From positions 25,818,523-25,882,522 of the forward strand of contig OY726578.1 in NCBI GenBank assembly GCA_963383645.1: 64,000 nt of DNA. The letters are read 5' to 3'. Numbering within the stretch: the first letter of the stretch is position 1; the number at the start of each line of letters is the position of its first letter. The notes beneath the pieces are model-generated. The model searched no databases, had not been told where the DNA came from, and worked only from the letters and a program-made list of their open reading frames with translations. The DNA is from Muscardinus avellanarius (lineage: Eukaryota; Chordata; Mammalia; Rodentia; Gliridae). Below, one piece after another: positions 41,806 to 52,837 of the stretch. Position numbers and translations under genes: made by a program.

Positions 41806-42022
41806 ATTTTTTTTTTTTTTGGTGGTACTGGGGGTGGAACCCAGGGGCCTTCTACCTCCGGGCTACACTCCCAGACCTATTTTATACTTTATTTGGAAAC
41901 AGGGTCTCACTGAGTTGCCGAGAGCCTCACTCAGTAGCTGAGGCTGGCTTCGAACCTGTGCGATCCTCCTGTCTCAGCCTCCCAAGCACAGAGATTACAA
42001 GCGTGCGCCACCACGCCTGGCT
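41806..42022 (-). repeat. Young B1-ID dimer SINE, reverse
   Basis: T-run, GGTGGTACTGGGGGTGGAAC and intact ACAAGCGTGCGCCACCACG. Confidence 0.9.
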
Positions 42023-42895
42023 TAGATAAATTAATTTTAAAAAGTGTTTCTCGTCTAGTCTCCATCTGCTCTGCCTCAGGTTCCTAAGCCCAGGCTGGAC
42101 AGGTCGGTCCCCACCCTGCTCTGTGGGCTTCCAACCTGAGGGCCTTACCACGAGGCGGTGGGGACCTGGGGACCACCTTCGGGTCGGCGGGAGGTGCTTG
42201 TTCAGAACCCTTCCGGCTGGGTTGGGGTCTGGGGAGGGAAGACAAGGCCGCCTTGCACACACAGGCTGACTGCTGTCCCCAGCCCCGATCCTTCACCATC
42301 GCCCAGCACCCGGTGCGGGCACCGTCTTCCTCACCCAACCCTAGGGCGCAGGTGGGCTCCCACTGCAGGAATGGAGCCTGTGCAGGCCTGGGGACAAGGT
42401 GCAAGGGGCTGGGTGACTTGTGGAGCTGGGAGGGGATTCACCCCCTCCCCTGCCGGGGTGCTGGTGGGGTAATCCCACTGTCCCCTCCCACCAGGTCCTG
42501 CAAAGCGGCCCACTGCCTCCAGTGAACCCGCCAGGAGGGCCAGAGGCAGCCCGGGAGGGCTTTTCCCAGAGTAATCACCTTCGATTCACTTGCAGTAAAT
42601 ATGAGGCTATTTTACCCTTTCCAATAATTGCACTTATTTATTTTTAACTAAGATTAAATGTTCTCTGGGAGCTCAAGATATACTGGCCATCCTGTCAGGC
42701 TCAGTCGGCACTGTGATTCCTGCCTCCAGGGGGAGCCCTCTAGGAGGGGAAGCCTGGCGGCTCTGGGGGCAAAGTTACTTGGCTGAGAAAGCGACGGGGC
42801 TGCTCACTGGGTCTGAGAGAATCGGTTTCCATTAGCACTGCTGTCACTGTATGACTGTCACCACCACCCCATTACTTCCATCTCCACAACCGTAT
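42023..42895. other. Intergenic with AT-rich island
   Basis: Mostly unique. 42575-42675 is AT-rich (TTTCCAATAATTGCACTTAT, CTAAGATTAAATG). Confidence 0.5.
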
Positions 42896-44445
42896 CATTT
42901 CCACCATCACCACCATCATCACCACCACCATGGTTACCTCTACCATCACCACCACCACCACCACCACCATCACCATCACCACCACCACCACCACCATCAC
43001 CACCACTACCACCATCACCATCACCACCACCATGGTTACCTCTACCATCACCACCATCATCACCACCACCATGGTTACCTCTACCATCACCACCACCACC
43101 ACCACCACCACCACCATCACCACCACTACCACCATCACTATCACTATCACTACCACCATGGTCACCTGTACCATCACCATGACCACCACCACCATGACCA
43201 CCACCACCATCACCACCATCATCACCACCACCATGGTTACCTCTACCATCACCACCACCACCACTACCATCACTATCACCACCATTACCACCACCATCAC
43301 CATCACCACCACCATCACCACCATCATCAACACCACCATGGTTACCTCTATCATCACCACCACCACCACCACCATCATCATCACCACCATTACCACCACC
43401 ATCACCATCACCACCACCATCACCACCATCACCGCCACATTAACCATCACCACCACCACCACCACCATCACCACCATCATCACCACCACCACGGTTACCT
43501 CTACCATCACCACCATCACCACCACCACCACCATCACCACCATCATCATCACCATCACCACCACCATCACCACCACCATCACCATCACCACCACCACCAT
43601 GGTTACCTCTACCATCATCACCATCACCACCACTATCACCATCACCACCACCATCACCACCATCACCACCATCATCAACACCACCATGGTTACCTCTCTC
43701 ATCACCACCACCACCACCACCATCACTATCACCACCACCACCATCACCACCACCATCACCACCACTACCACCACCATCACCACCACCATGGTTACCTCTA
43801 CCATCGTCACCATCACCACCACCACCATCACCACCACCATCACCATCACAACCACCATCACCACCACTACCACCATCACTATCACCATCACTACCACCAT
43901 GGTCACCTGTACCATCACCATGACCACCACCACCATCACCACCATCATCACCATGACCACCACCATCATCATCACCACCACCACCACCATCACCATCACC
44001 ATCATCATCACCACCACCATGGTTACCTCTACCATTACCACCACCATCACCACCATTACCATCACCACCACCATGGGTACCTCTACCACTATCACCACCA
44101 CCACCATCACCACCACCACCATCACCACCACCATCACCATCATCATCACCACAACTACCATCACCACCACCACCACCATCACCACCACCATCACCATCAT
44201 CATCACCACAACCACCATCACCACCACCACCATCACCACCACCATCACCATCACCACCACCACCATCACCACCACCACCATCACCATCACCACCACCATC
44301 ACCACCACTACCACCATCACCACCACCACCACCATCACCATCACCATCACCACCACCATCACCACCACCATCACCACCATCACCACCACCACTACCACCA
44401 CCATCACCATCACCACCACCATGGTCACCTATACCATCACCACCA
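42896..44445. repeat. CCACCAT/CACCATCAC satellite with higher-order kernels
   Basis: About 1.55 kb of CAC, CAT and CAA-type triplets. A more complex kernel, ACCATGGTTACCTCTACCAT, recurs about 14 times with variants (GGTCACCTGTACC, GGTTACCTCTATC). Larger blocks are themselves duplicated: the block around 43114-43200 resembles 43860-43945, and 43318-43360 resembles 43666-43710. Because every unit is a multiple of three, several frames stay open on both strands (His-rich forward, Val/Met-rich and Gly/Asp-rich in reverse). No coding evidence was seen. Confidence 0.95.
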
Positions 44446-46030
44446 TCTCCTCCACCAGCCCCATTACTACACTTGGTACGACTGTGACCATCACCACCAT
44501 CCCTGTGGCAGCACGTTGCCACACCCTCGCCAGGTTTGCTGGCCTCCATGTCTCGGTGTGTGCTCCGGTACGGAAGCCTCCTGTGCTGGTCTGATGGGCT
44601 GAGAGGTATCTCACCTGGTCAGGCCAGGGCAGGTCTTGAAGGACCTTTGTCCTCGAGTGTCCACGGTGCATGGACTCTCTCTCCCATGCCCCTTCTGTCT
44701 CTGCACTGGCCCACATTCTGCCTCAACCAAGCTGGGACTGAGGAAGCCGACAGGGGTAGAGGCACCCTGATCTTCCCATCCATGCACATGGCACCAGCCA
44801 GAGGCTCCACACAGAGCTAAGGGCACACAAAGGGGGTGCCCAGGTATCCCACAAGCCTCAGCACCGGAGCCTGCCATGCTGGTGTCCTGCCCAGGAGCCT
44901 CAGTCTGCTCATCTGTGGGGTGGGGCGGTGCAGTACCCAGAAGGCAGGTGCCAAGATGGCCATGGAGGGCCAGGCAGGAAGGCGGTGACCTTGTGTGGTA
45001 CCTCACTGAGGGGAGCAGGGAATCGGCCACTGCTGGGCCACTCGTCCCTCAGTGCCACCCCACAGTGCTTTCTCTGTCACCCCGGGAGCCACCTGCACAG
45101 CCTGTCCTGTCCTTCAGAGCTGGCCCGTGGCACGCAGGGGTGCCTCCTGGCAGCTCCCGTGCCTGCTGGGACATGGAGACTCCAGTGGGCGAGAGGCCTG
45201 GAGCTGGTGGCCGACTGACCTTGGACTCGGCAGTTTTGCGTCTCTCTTAGTGAGCCATGGTGCTGGGGGACCCGGCCTCTGGGCTTCACAGAGGACCTGC
45301 ATTGGCCTCCGTGGAGCTGGGGAGTGGGCCGTGCCCCTGCTGCAGTATCTGGGGCCTAGAGGGGCTGAAAGGAGACAGGGTCCAGTTATCCGGGCTTGCC
45401 CAGAGCCCTGTGCAGGGGACCAGCCCCATCGGTGGTGCAGCCGGTCCCGCACCTGGAGGCCCTTGCCTGCCTCACCCGGGCAGGGAGAAAATATGGAGGT
45501 GTGCCGAACACCTCTCGTGTTTGGGAAATATCATTAACAATTAAAAACTTTAAATCTTGGTGACATTCCCGATGGCCAGATAATTAATACGAGAGCAGAT
45601 AATTACTTAATGATTAATAATGGCACTTAATAGTTTTCTAAGTAATTATGATAAAGAGAAAGTTAAATGAAGACCCATCAAAGTTGCAGAGAACCTGCAG
45701 AGTGCGGGCACCTGGGTGGGGAAGGACCTGCCCCCTAGCTGCGGGTAGGACCCAGGCTAGGCGGGTGTGGCTGTGGCCCCAGCCTGGATTTCCCATTTTG
45801 GAGTATACTATTTCCCACACTACCTCTTCCCAGAGTCACGCCTGGATGGGTAAATTGAGGCCCGAGAAGGCTGGGCTGCCCAGGGCTTCGGAAGCCAGGT
45901 TGGGGCCGTCAAACACGTGGCCCCTGACTCCCCACCCCATCCAAGTCCTCAGCGGTCACTGTGTTGGGACAGACGCTGGCACCGCAGGCCTGGCGGGAGT
46001 GTGACTCTTTGAGACTTCTGTATCCTCTGG
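44446..46030. other. Intergenic with homeodomain-motif island at 45525-45675
   Basis: Unique sequence. 45525-45675 has many TAAT cores and two exact CAGATAATTA copies 19 bp apart (45577-45586 and 45596-45605). Confidence 0.55.
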
Positions 46031-46035
46031 TGTCT

Positions 46036-46092
46036 TCTCCTCCTCCTCCTCCTCCTCCTCCTCCTCCTCCTCCTCTTCCTCCTCCTCCTTCT

Positions 46093-46138
<46 letters not shown>

Positions 46139-46139
46139 T
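46036..46139. repeat. (CCT)n followed by (GT)n compound microsatellite
   Basis: CTC/CCT triplets 46036-46092, then about 21 GT units 46096-46138. A GGGAATTGGACCCAGCAAAT fragment follows, an inverted ID-like tail. Confidence 0.93.
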
Positions 46140-46685
46140 TGGGAATTGGACCCAGCAAATGTTGGCCTGGACAAAGCAGGGTCTCCTTGGCCGTGGCTTG
46201 GGGTCCTTGAGCCCCTGGATGCCCTGGGGTGGGTAGTGCCCGGCATTTGGGGCCAATCCCCTCAGCCCTCCCCAGGGCTTGGCCCCCCACGAATCCTCAG
46301 GACTTGGGGTGAGGCCAGGACTGAGTGACCTGCCTGGTTAAGCCTCCCATTAATAATGTATTCCCGCTCACGACCTTCTCTGCCTCAGAGGTCGCGTCCA
46401 CTGCCGGCAGGGAGGCAGCGGGTGGGGGATGCTGGACGGGAGCAGGGACATTCCAGGGTGCTCACCTTCTGATAGCACCATGAGAAGCTGGAGGGGGTGG
46501 TCAGGGCAGTCGCCCCAAAACAGCCCGGAGGGTTCGGCCCGGGGGACCGAGTGGAGTAAAGCCATGGTGCCCTCTTTGTCCTAGGTTGGCAGGCCCCAGG
46601 AATGGGGGTGAGGTCAGGGCAGCACTGGGGGCCCCACAGCCCTGTGGGACGGAGGCCCGGGGACAATGACAGTACCAGGCTTGGG
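46140..46685. other. Intergenic, no feature seen
   Basis: Unique sequence; one short ATTAATAATG motif at 46350. Confidence 0.5.
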
Positions 46686-47133
46686 CAACAGGAGACTGGG
46701 AGGCTGAAACAAGAGGATTGCAGTTTGCCTCAGCAACTCAGAGACCCTGTTTCAAAATAATAAAGAGCCAGGCCGTCTGGGGGTGTAGCTTGGAGGTAGA
46801 ATGCCCCTGGGTTCAATCCCCAGTACCACAATAAATAAATAAATTAATAAATTAAAAAAGAAAGGGCTAGGGGTGTAGGTCAGAAGTAGAATACCCCTGA
46901 GTTCAACCCCCAGCACCAAAAAAAAAAAAAAAAAAGTAACTTAAAGCCAAGCGTGGTGGTGCACACCTGTAATCCCAGTAGTTGGGAGGCTGAGACGGGA
47001 GGATCGCAGGTTCAAGGACATCCCAAGAAACTTAGTGAAAGCCTGCTTCAAAATAGAAAATCAAAAGGGCTGGGGGTGTACCTTGGAGGCAGAATGTCCA
47101 TGGGTTCAGTCCCCAGTACCAAAAAATAAAAAA
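46686..47133 (+). repeat. Two B1-ID dimers and one ID monomer, direct
   Basis: Dimer lacking its 5' end 46686-46860; ID monomer 46862-46936 with A-run; full dimer 46945-47133. Confidence 0.85.
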
Positions 47134-47837
47134 GACACTCTGATGGCGGGTTCATGGCAATCCCGCGTAGTGACGGAGGGGAGCACCGGGGCGGCCTTCC
47201 AGATGCTTCCAGGACAGTGAGGTTGGAGGGGAAGGACCAGCTCTGTCCAAGGTCTGTCCCAGAGTGGGGCAGGAGGGAGGCCCCCTCCCTCACCCGGCCG
47301 GGCTCTTTTTCCTAGGACGTGCCCCCTCCCTGGCCCTGCCCTAGCCGCCTCTCCCCGTGGGTCTCTGCCCGTGGCAGAGCGTGAGATGCGGTCTGGTTGG
47401 TCCCTGGGGAAGTGGGTGTGGGTCCCAGGCCAGGGCCCAAGGGTGTCCAGGCAGCCTCAAGGAGGCAAGAACCCAGTTCTCACCGTTCCCTGGTGGTGGC
47501 CGCGGAGCCCTCTTCTGGGCTTGGTTACGAAACTTCTAAGACTTAATTAAAATCAATCTCCAATTACTCAAATGCCATTGATCTGGGTCTCTGCTGATGA
47601 GGAAAATATGATTGCCATTGTGAGGAACGTCAATATCACAGCGTCGAGTGTCCGCCGCGGCGCGGGCCGGCCGGGGCCACGGAATCTCGAAGCCCGGGCT
47701 GCGGAGGCCTCGCTCAGGCCAGGCTGCCCCGCAGCGGCCTGTGGGGCGGGGAGGCCGGCTCTGCCACTCAGTGGCCAGTGGCTCAGCGTGGTCGCCTCCT
47801 GGCCGAGTCCCAGGGGGCTCACAGGAAGGGGCTGCGC
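47134..47837. other. Intergenic with AT-rich island at 47525-47645
   Basis: GACTTAATTAAAATCAATCT and CTCCAATTACTCAAATGCC stand between GC-rich flanks; the following 150 bp are CpG-rich. Confidence 0.5.
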
Positions 47838-48035
47838 CTAAGCTGGGCATGGTGGCTCACCTCTGTAATCCAGTATTTGGGACGCTGAGACAGGAGGCTC
47901 GATGGTTCAAGGAATGCTCAGCAAGTAGACTCTCATCAACCCAGTGAGACCATTTCAAAATAAAAATAAAAAAGGCCTGGGGGTGTATCTCGGAGGTAGA
48001 AGGCCCTTGGGTACAATCCCCAGCACCACCCACAC
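47838..48035 (+). repeat. B1-ID dimer SINE
   Basis: Head GGCATGGTGGCTCACCTCTG, tail TGGGTACAATCCCCAGCACC. Confidence 0.85.
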
Positions 48036-48694
48036 ACAAGGGGCTGTGCCCGACTCTGGACATCTCTGGAAGCGTGTCTCAGGGCAGGCGGGCATTGAGG
48101 GCTGCGTGGAGACCACCCACTGCCATGGTGTGGTTGGAGGGAGGCCCTCCTGAAGCCTAGTGGGCCTGGGTCCCATGCGGGGTGCAGGGCTCCTCCTGAC
48201 CCATGGACTCTCCTGCGGGCCCTTGGCAGCAGGCTCCAGCACCGTGTCTGAGGCCGCCCCTCCAGTCGGGCCTCCGTCATAGCCTTAGCGGGGCAGTATG
48301 GATGGAGAGCGGACTAGGAGGAGCAGGCTGGAGCCCTGAGGTCCTGGAGTGGCCGCACAGTGGAGCATCCTGGGGCCAGAAACAGCCACAGCTGCTCTGC
48401 CCAAGGTAGGCAGGCCCTGGGCACAGCTGATGTGGGAAGGGTCAGTGGAGGCTGTGGTCTAGTTTTCTGTTGTTCCTTTGAAAAAGAAATATAAAGACTT
48501 CGACATACTTGTTCTGAAAAGAAAAAGTCACAAGAGAATTTCCTCACGTGATCCTGAGTGTGGCCCTCGGGGGTGAGAAGCGGAGGGTGCAGGATTTGGG
48601 GTGCAGGTGGTGGGGGTGCTGAGGGTGGAGATGGGGCAGGGCTGTGTTGCCTTTGCTTTCTGTCTGTCTTTCTTCCTTTTCTTTCTCTTCTTTC
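48036..48694. other. Intergenic, no feature seen
   Basis: Unique; an AT-rich stretch at 48470-48545 lacks clear motifs. Confidence 0.45.
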
Positions 48695-49132
48695 ATACTA
48701 GGGATTGAGCCCATGGACGTTCTACCTTCGTACTACACTCCCAGTCTTTTTTTTGTGGTACTGGGGGTGGAACCTAGGGGCTTTTCTACCACTAGGCTAT
48801 AGACTCCCAGACCTTTTTTTTTTTTTGCATGTCTGGGGATGGAATCCAGGGGCATTCTACCTCTGAGCTACACCTCCTGACCTATTTTTTATTCTTTTAT
48901 TTTGAAACAGGGTCTCACTAAGTTGCAGAGGGCCTCACTAAGTAGCTGAGGCTGTCCGCGAACCGCAATCCTCCGGTCTCAGCCTCCCGAATGCTGGGAT
49001 GACAAGCGCCACCGCGCCCAGACCCCAGTCCTTTTTATTGTTTATTTTGAAGCAGAGTCTTGCTAAATTGCAGAGACTGGCCTTGAACTGTGATCCTCCC
49101 AAATACTGAGTTTACAGATGACTGTGTCTGGC
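48695..49132 (-). repeat. SINE stack, reverse
   Basis: Three successive inverted ID tails (48695, 48755, 48825) followed by two inverted B1 parts (48895-49020 and 49030-49132). Confidence 0.8.
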
Positions 49133-49137
49133 TAGAG

Positions 49138-49140
<3 letters not shown>

Positions 49141-49189
<49 letters not shown>
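49141..49189. repeat. (GT)n microsatellite
   Basis: About 24 uninterrupted GT units between two inverted SINE blocks. Confidence 0.95.
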
Positions 49190-49191
<2 letters not shown>

Positions 49192-49250
49192 ATGAATGTG
49201 GTACTGGGGATTGAACCCAGGGTATTCTACTCTGAGCTACATTCCCAGCC

Positions 49251-49289
<39 letters not shown>

Positions 49290-49638
49290 TTTTGAGGTGC
49301 TGGGATGAAATCCAGGGGCCTTCTATCTCTGGGCTACACTCCCAGACTTATTTTATATTTTATTTGGAAATAGGGTGTCACTAAGTTGCTAAGAGCCTCA
49401 CTAAGTAGCTGAGGCTGGCTTTGAACCTGTGAGATCCTCTTGTCTCAGCTTCCCAAGTGCTGGGATTACAAGTGTGCACCACCACTCCCAGCTTGAGCCC
49501 TATTTTATTTTGAAACAAGGTCTCATTAAATTGCTGAGGGCCTCCATACATTGCTGGGGCTGACCGAGCACCTGAGATCGTGCTGTCTCAGCCTCTCAAG
49601 CACTGGGATTACAGGCGTGCTCCACGGTGCCTGGCTTG
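49190..49638 (-). repeat. SINE stack with (TTTA)n, reverse
   Basis: Inverted tail 49196-49250, TTTA array 49251-49291, inverted dimer 49292-49495, inverted B1 part 49497-49638. Confidence 0.83.
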
Positions 49639-50491
49639 GTGTCTTATCTCATTGCCTGGACCTCTGTCCTTAGCTGATGTCCCTTGTGCCAGAATGAGTC
49701 CAGCATGGAAGTCAGACGCCTCTAGGTGGGGAGAAGGGAGAGGACCCAGGGCCAGTGGGGACCAAGTTCTGGGATCAGCCCAGCCCAGAGAGGCCCCGTC
49801 TTGGGCCACGATGCTGGCAGAGTTGGGTGTAGGGCTCTGGGTGGCTGTGGGCAAGGGTGAACTTGGACGCAAGGATCCCTGGGCTGCTTCTGTGTCTCAG
49901 TCCTGGCCCTGTAGGCACCCTGGGCCCCCTTTGCTCTGAAACACAGCCCTTCCGAGCAGGGCCTTGCATTCTGCCGAGTCTTTGGTTACTTTAATTAATG
50001 CACAGCTTCCCGACGCCTAATTAAACTGGAATTGCTCCATGTCCAACAGCCGAACATCCCATTAGATACGAGTTAATGCAATGTTGCGTCGGCAGCGAAA
50101 TGAGCCTGTCCTGTCCCCAGGGAGAGACACAGGATGCCCGGGACATGGTGCCGCCGGGGGTGGCTGCACAGGGGGCCTGCGCAGCCTGCTCCTGGGCCCT
50201 CGGCTGACCCCTCACTGACCCCGACTCGGTCCCTGGGTCTCCAGTCTGGTTTCTCCCCGTGGCGTTTTCTGTTATAACCACCGGAGATACTCATGCCAGT
50301 ATAAGACACGCTAAAAAAAATGAAAGGTGAAAGGTGACAAAGTAGGGCCCTCCACCCAGAAACGTGTTTCCCTTCCGGCACGGCGCTCTACTGCGAGAAG
50401 CCCTGTTTCTTGGGAGCTGGCAGTTCCAGGCTGGGGTGCGGGGTGGAGGCAGCTGGGGTGGCACTGGCTTGGGGGTCAATATCCTGCTCCT
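49639..50491. other. Intergenic with AT-rich island at 49975-50105
   Basis: CTTTAATTAATGCACAG, GCCTAATTAAACTGG and GTTAATGCAATGTTGCG lie within 100 bp. Confidence 0.55.
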
Positions 50492-50622
50492 AGCCGGCAT
50501 GGTGGAGCATCCAGTGATCCTGTACTTGGGAGGCCAGCCTTGGCAACAACCTAGTGAGGCCCTGTCTCAAAATAGAAAATAAAAAGGGCTGGGGATGTAG
50601 CTGGGAGGTAGTCCACCCTGGA
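50492..50622 (+). repeat. Shortened B1-ID dimer
   Basis: CATGGTGGAGCATCCAGTGA to GATGTAGCTGGGAGGTAG. Confidence 0.7.
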
Positions 50623-50645
50623 TTTATTTTTTTAAAATTAAATTA

Positions 50646-50842
50646 ATTTTTTTTATTTTTTGGTGGTACTGGGGTTCCTGGAAGCCCTTCTACCTCTGGG
50701 CTACACTCCCAGTCCTATTTTAATATATATATTTTTGAAACAGGGTCTCTTAAGCCAGCACAGCTGGCTTTGAACCTGCGTGATCCTCCTGTCTCTGCCT
50801 CCCAAGTGCGGGGATTACAAGCGTGCACCACCACGCCCGGCT
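50646..50842 (-). repeat. Young B1-ID dimer SINE, reverse
   Basis: GGTGGTACTGGGGTTCCTGG, then CTTAAGCCAGCACAGCTGGC, then ACAAGCGTGCACCACCACG. Confidence 0.88.
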
Positions 50843-51852
50843 CGACACCTCTGAGTTTAATTCCTAGACGTCCTGTCTTCTCGGGGAGTTTGCGAGTGCT
50901 GGGTCCCCATCGAGGCTTCTGCCCTGAGCGCCTCACAGGGGCCTGCCAGTGGCCGGGGGGGTCATACTGGCTGGTTGTCACCCTTGAGCCTTGGCTCAGT
51001 CCCCTGGGTCCTTTGGGTGGGGAGGGGCTAGCTAAGGACAGGGAGGTCACCCTGGGGGTCCTTCCCCACCACTCCAGCGTGGTCGCACACTGGACCAGCG
51101 GCCCGGGGGCAGGAGCAGCCGTGGCCCACAGGCCAGCTCAGGATGGTGGCTGGCCTGTGGATGTGGCCCAGTCCAGAGCGGTGGAGATGGGGTGGGCGCA
51201 GGTTGGGGACCAGGCTGGGTCTCTGTTTCTGGGGATCTGGCCCCCTTTCCCCAGCTCACGCACTACTGTGCACTGTCTGGATCATGTGTCTGGCCTGGAG
51301 TCCGTCTAGTGCTCCGCTGCCCCCAGAGGTGCTGCGCAATTTGGCCCGGCCACCTCCCACGTTCCTGCCCCTGGAGAGGAAGGACCGCTGCGGCGGGCGG
51401 GTGGCCCTCTGAGACCCTGCTTTGTGGAGATGCAGTTGCTGCTGTTTGCACAAAGACCAAATCCAAGGCATGTTTGTTCAGCAAGATTGCTGGTGTCCAA
51501 GCCTGCCCCCAGGGGCTGGGGCGCCAAGCGGCTATGTGCCAACACGTCCCCAGAGCTGTCTGCAGCCCAGGCCCCTCCATGGGGACAGACCGGCACGGCC
51601 ATGAGCTAGCAGCACACAGTTGGAGCGTCCCGTGCACAAGTGGGACCAGCCGAGGGCCTGGGGGCTGCGTCCGCCCTGGGTCCCCTTCTAGAGTAGCCCC
51701 ATTACACCAGGCCCTCCCTCTGGACCACTTCCTCTGGGGCTGAGCAGCACCTGGGAGTCGGGATCAGCCTCCTCCCTCTCACTGTGGGTGCTGGGGCCAG
51801 GCGGCCATAAAGACATCCTGGGGACCTGGCCAGGGCAATAGGGTCCCCATCT
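50843..51852. other. Intergenic, no feature seen
   Basis: Unique GC-rich kilobase; no gene recognised. Confidence 0.5.
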
Positions 51853-52045
51853 GTGTACCAGGGATGGAACACAGTGTAGGGGCATCCTACACCCAGCTAC
51901 ACCCCCAGCCCTATTTTTATTTTTTATTTTGAAACAGGGTCTCATTAAGTCATGGAAGGCCTCACTAAGTAGGTGGGCCTGGCCGCCAACCTATGATCCT
52001 CTTGTCTCAGCCTCCCAAGAACTGGGCTTATGAGCGTGTGCCCTG
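51853..52045 (-). repeat. B1-ID dimer SINE, reverse
   Basis: Tail complement CCAGGGATGGAACACAGTG and B1 part TCTCATTAAGTCATGGAAGG. Confidence 0.8.
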
Positions 52046-52258
52046 AACTTGAATAGAGTGTTTTTATCTCCTGTCTGTTAGGGTAGACTCGAACTAAAAC
52101 CTTGAGGCAATCCCCTGGAGCTCTGGGCACCTCGGCTGACTTGCTTCCTGGGTGGCACCTGTGGACACCTGCCCTGGCTCTAGGCGCCCCCACCCACCCC
52201 ACACTCTGGGCTAAGCTTGCTCTCAGGGACTCAGCAGGGCTGTCAAAAGTCAGAACAC

Positions 52259-52449
52259 AATCGGATATGGTGGCAAACACCTGTAATCCCAGTACTTGGG
52301 AGGATGAGACGGGAAGGCACCAGGTTTGAGGCCAGCCTCAGCAAATTAGGAAGACCCTCAGTAATGTATGAGACCCTGTTTCAAAACAAAATATAAAAAA
52401 GAGCTTGAGAGTAGCTTGGAGGTAGACCACCCCTGGGCTCAATCCCCAG

Positions 52450-52490
<41 letters not shown>
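52259..52490 (+). repeat. B1-ID dimer ending in (AC)n
   Basis: Full dimer whose tail CTCAATCCCCAGAAAC runs into about 20 AC units (52449-52489). Confidence 0.9.
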
Positions 52491-52492
<2 letters not shown>

Positions 52493-52640
52493 CTGTGACC
52501 CCCACCCAGGCATGGGTCTTCATTCCTCCCTGGACTCAGGCAGGTCTCAGAGCACTGGCCATCACCTGTGGACATGATGGTGTGCTGGCCCTCAGCGCCT
52601 GGTGGCTTCCATTCCCTGCTCTTGGCCCTGAGTTTCCTGG

Positions 52641-52784
52641 GAGCCCAGTACTCAGGAGGCTGAGATAGGAAGATTGCAGGTTCAAAGCCAGCCTCAGCAT
52701 CTTAGTGAGACCCTGTTTTAAAATAAAAAATAAAAAGGGTAGGGGTGTAGCTTGGAGGTAGAATGCCCTTGGGTTTAATCCTTA

Positions 52785-52834
<50 letters not shown>
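52641..52834 (+). repeat. B1-ID dimer ending in (AG)n
   Basis: 5'-shortened dimer whose tail GGGTTTAATCCTTAGC runs into about 24 AG units (52786-52834). Confidence 0.9.

Positions 52835-52837
<3 letters not shown>

Noticed and set aside
42851..44602. 583-codon His-rich open frame, with 518- and 369-codon frames on the opposite strand
   Set aside because: All come from a triplet-based satellite in which stop codons are rare by composition. No splice context, promoter or non-repetitive domain supports translation.
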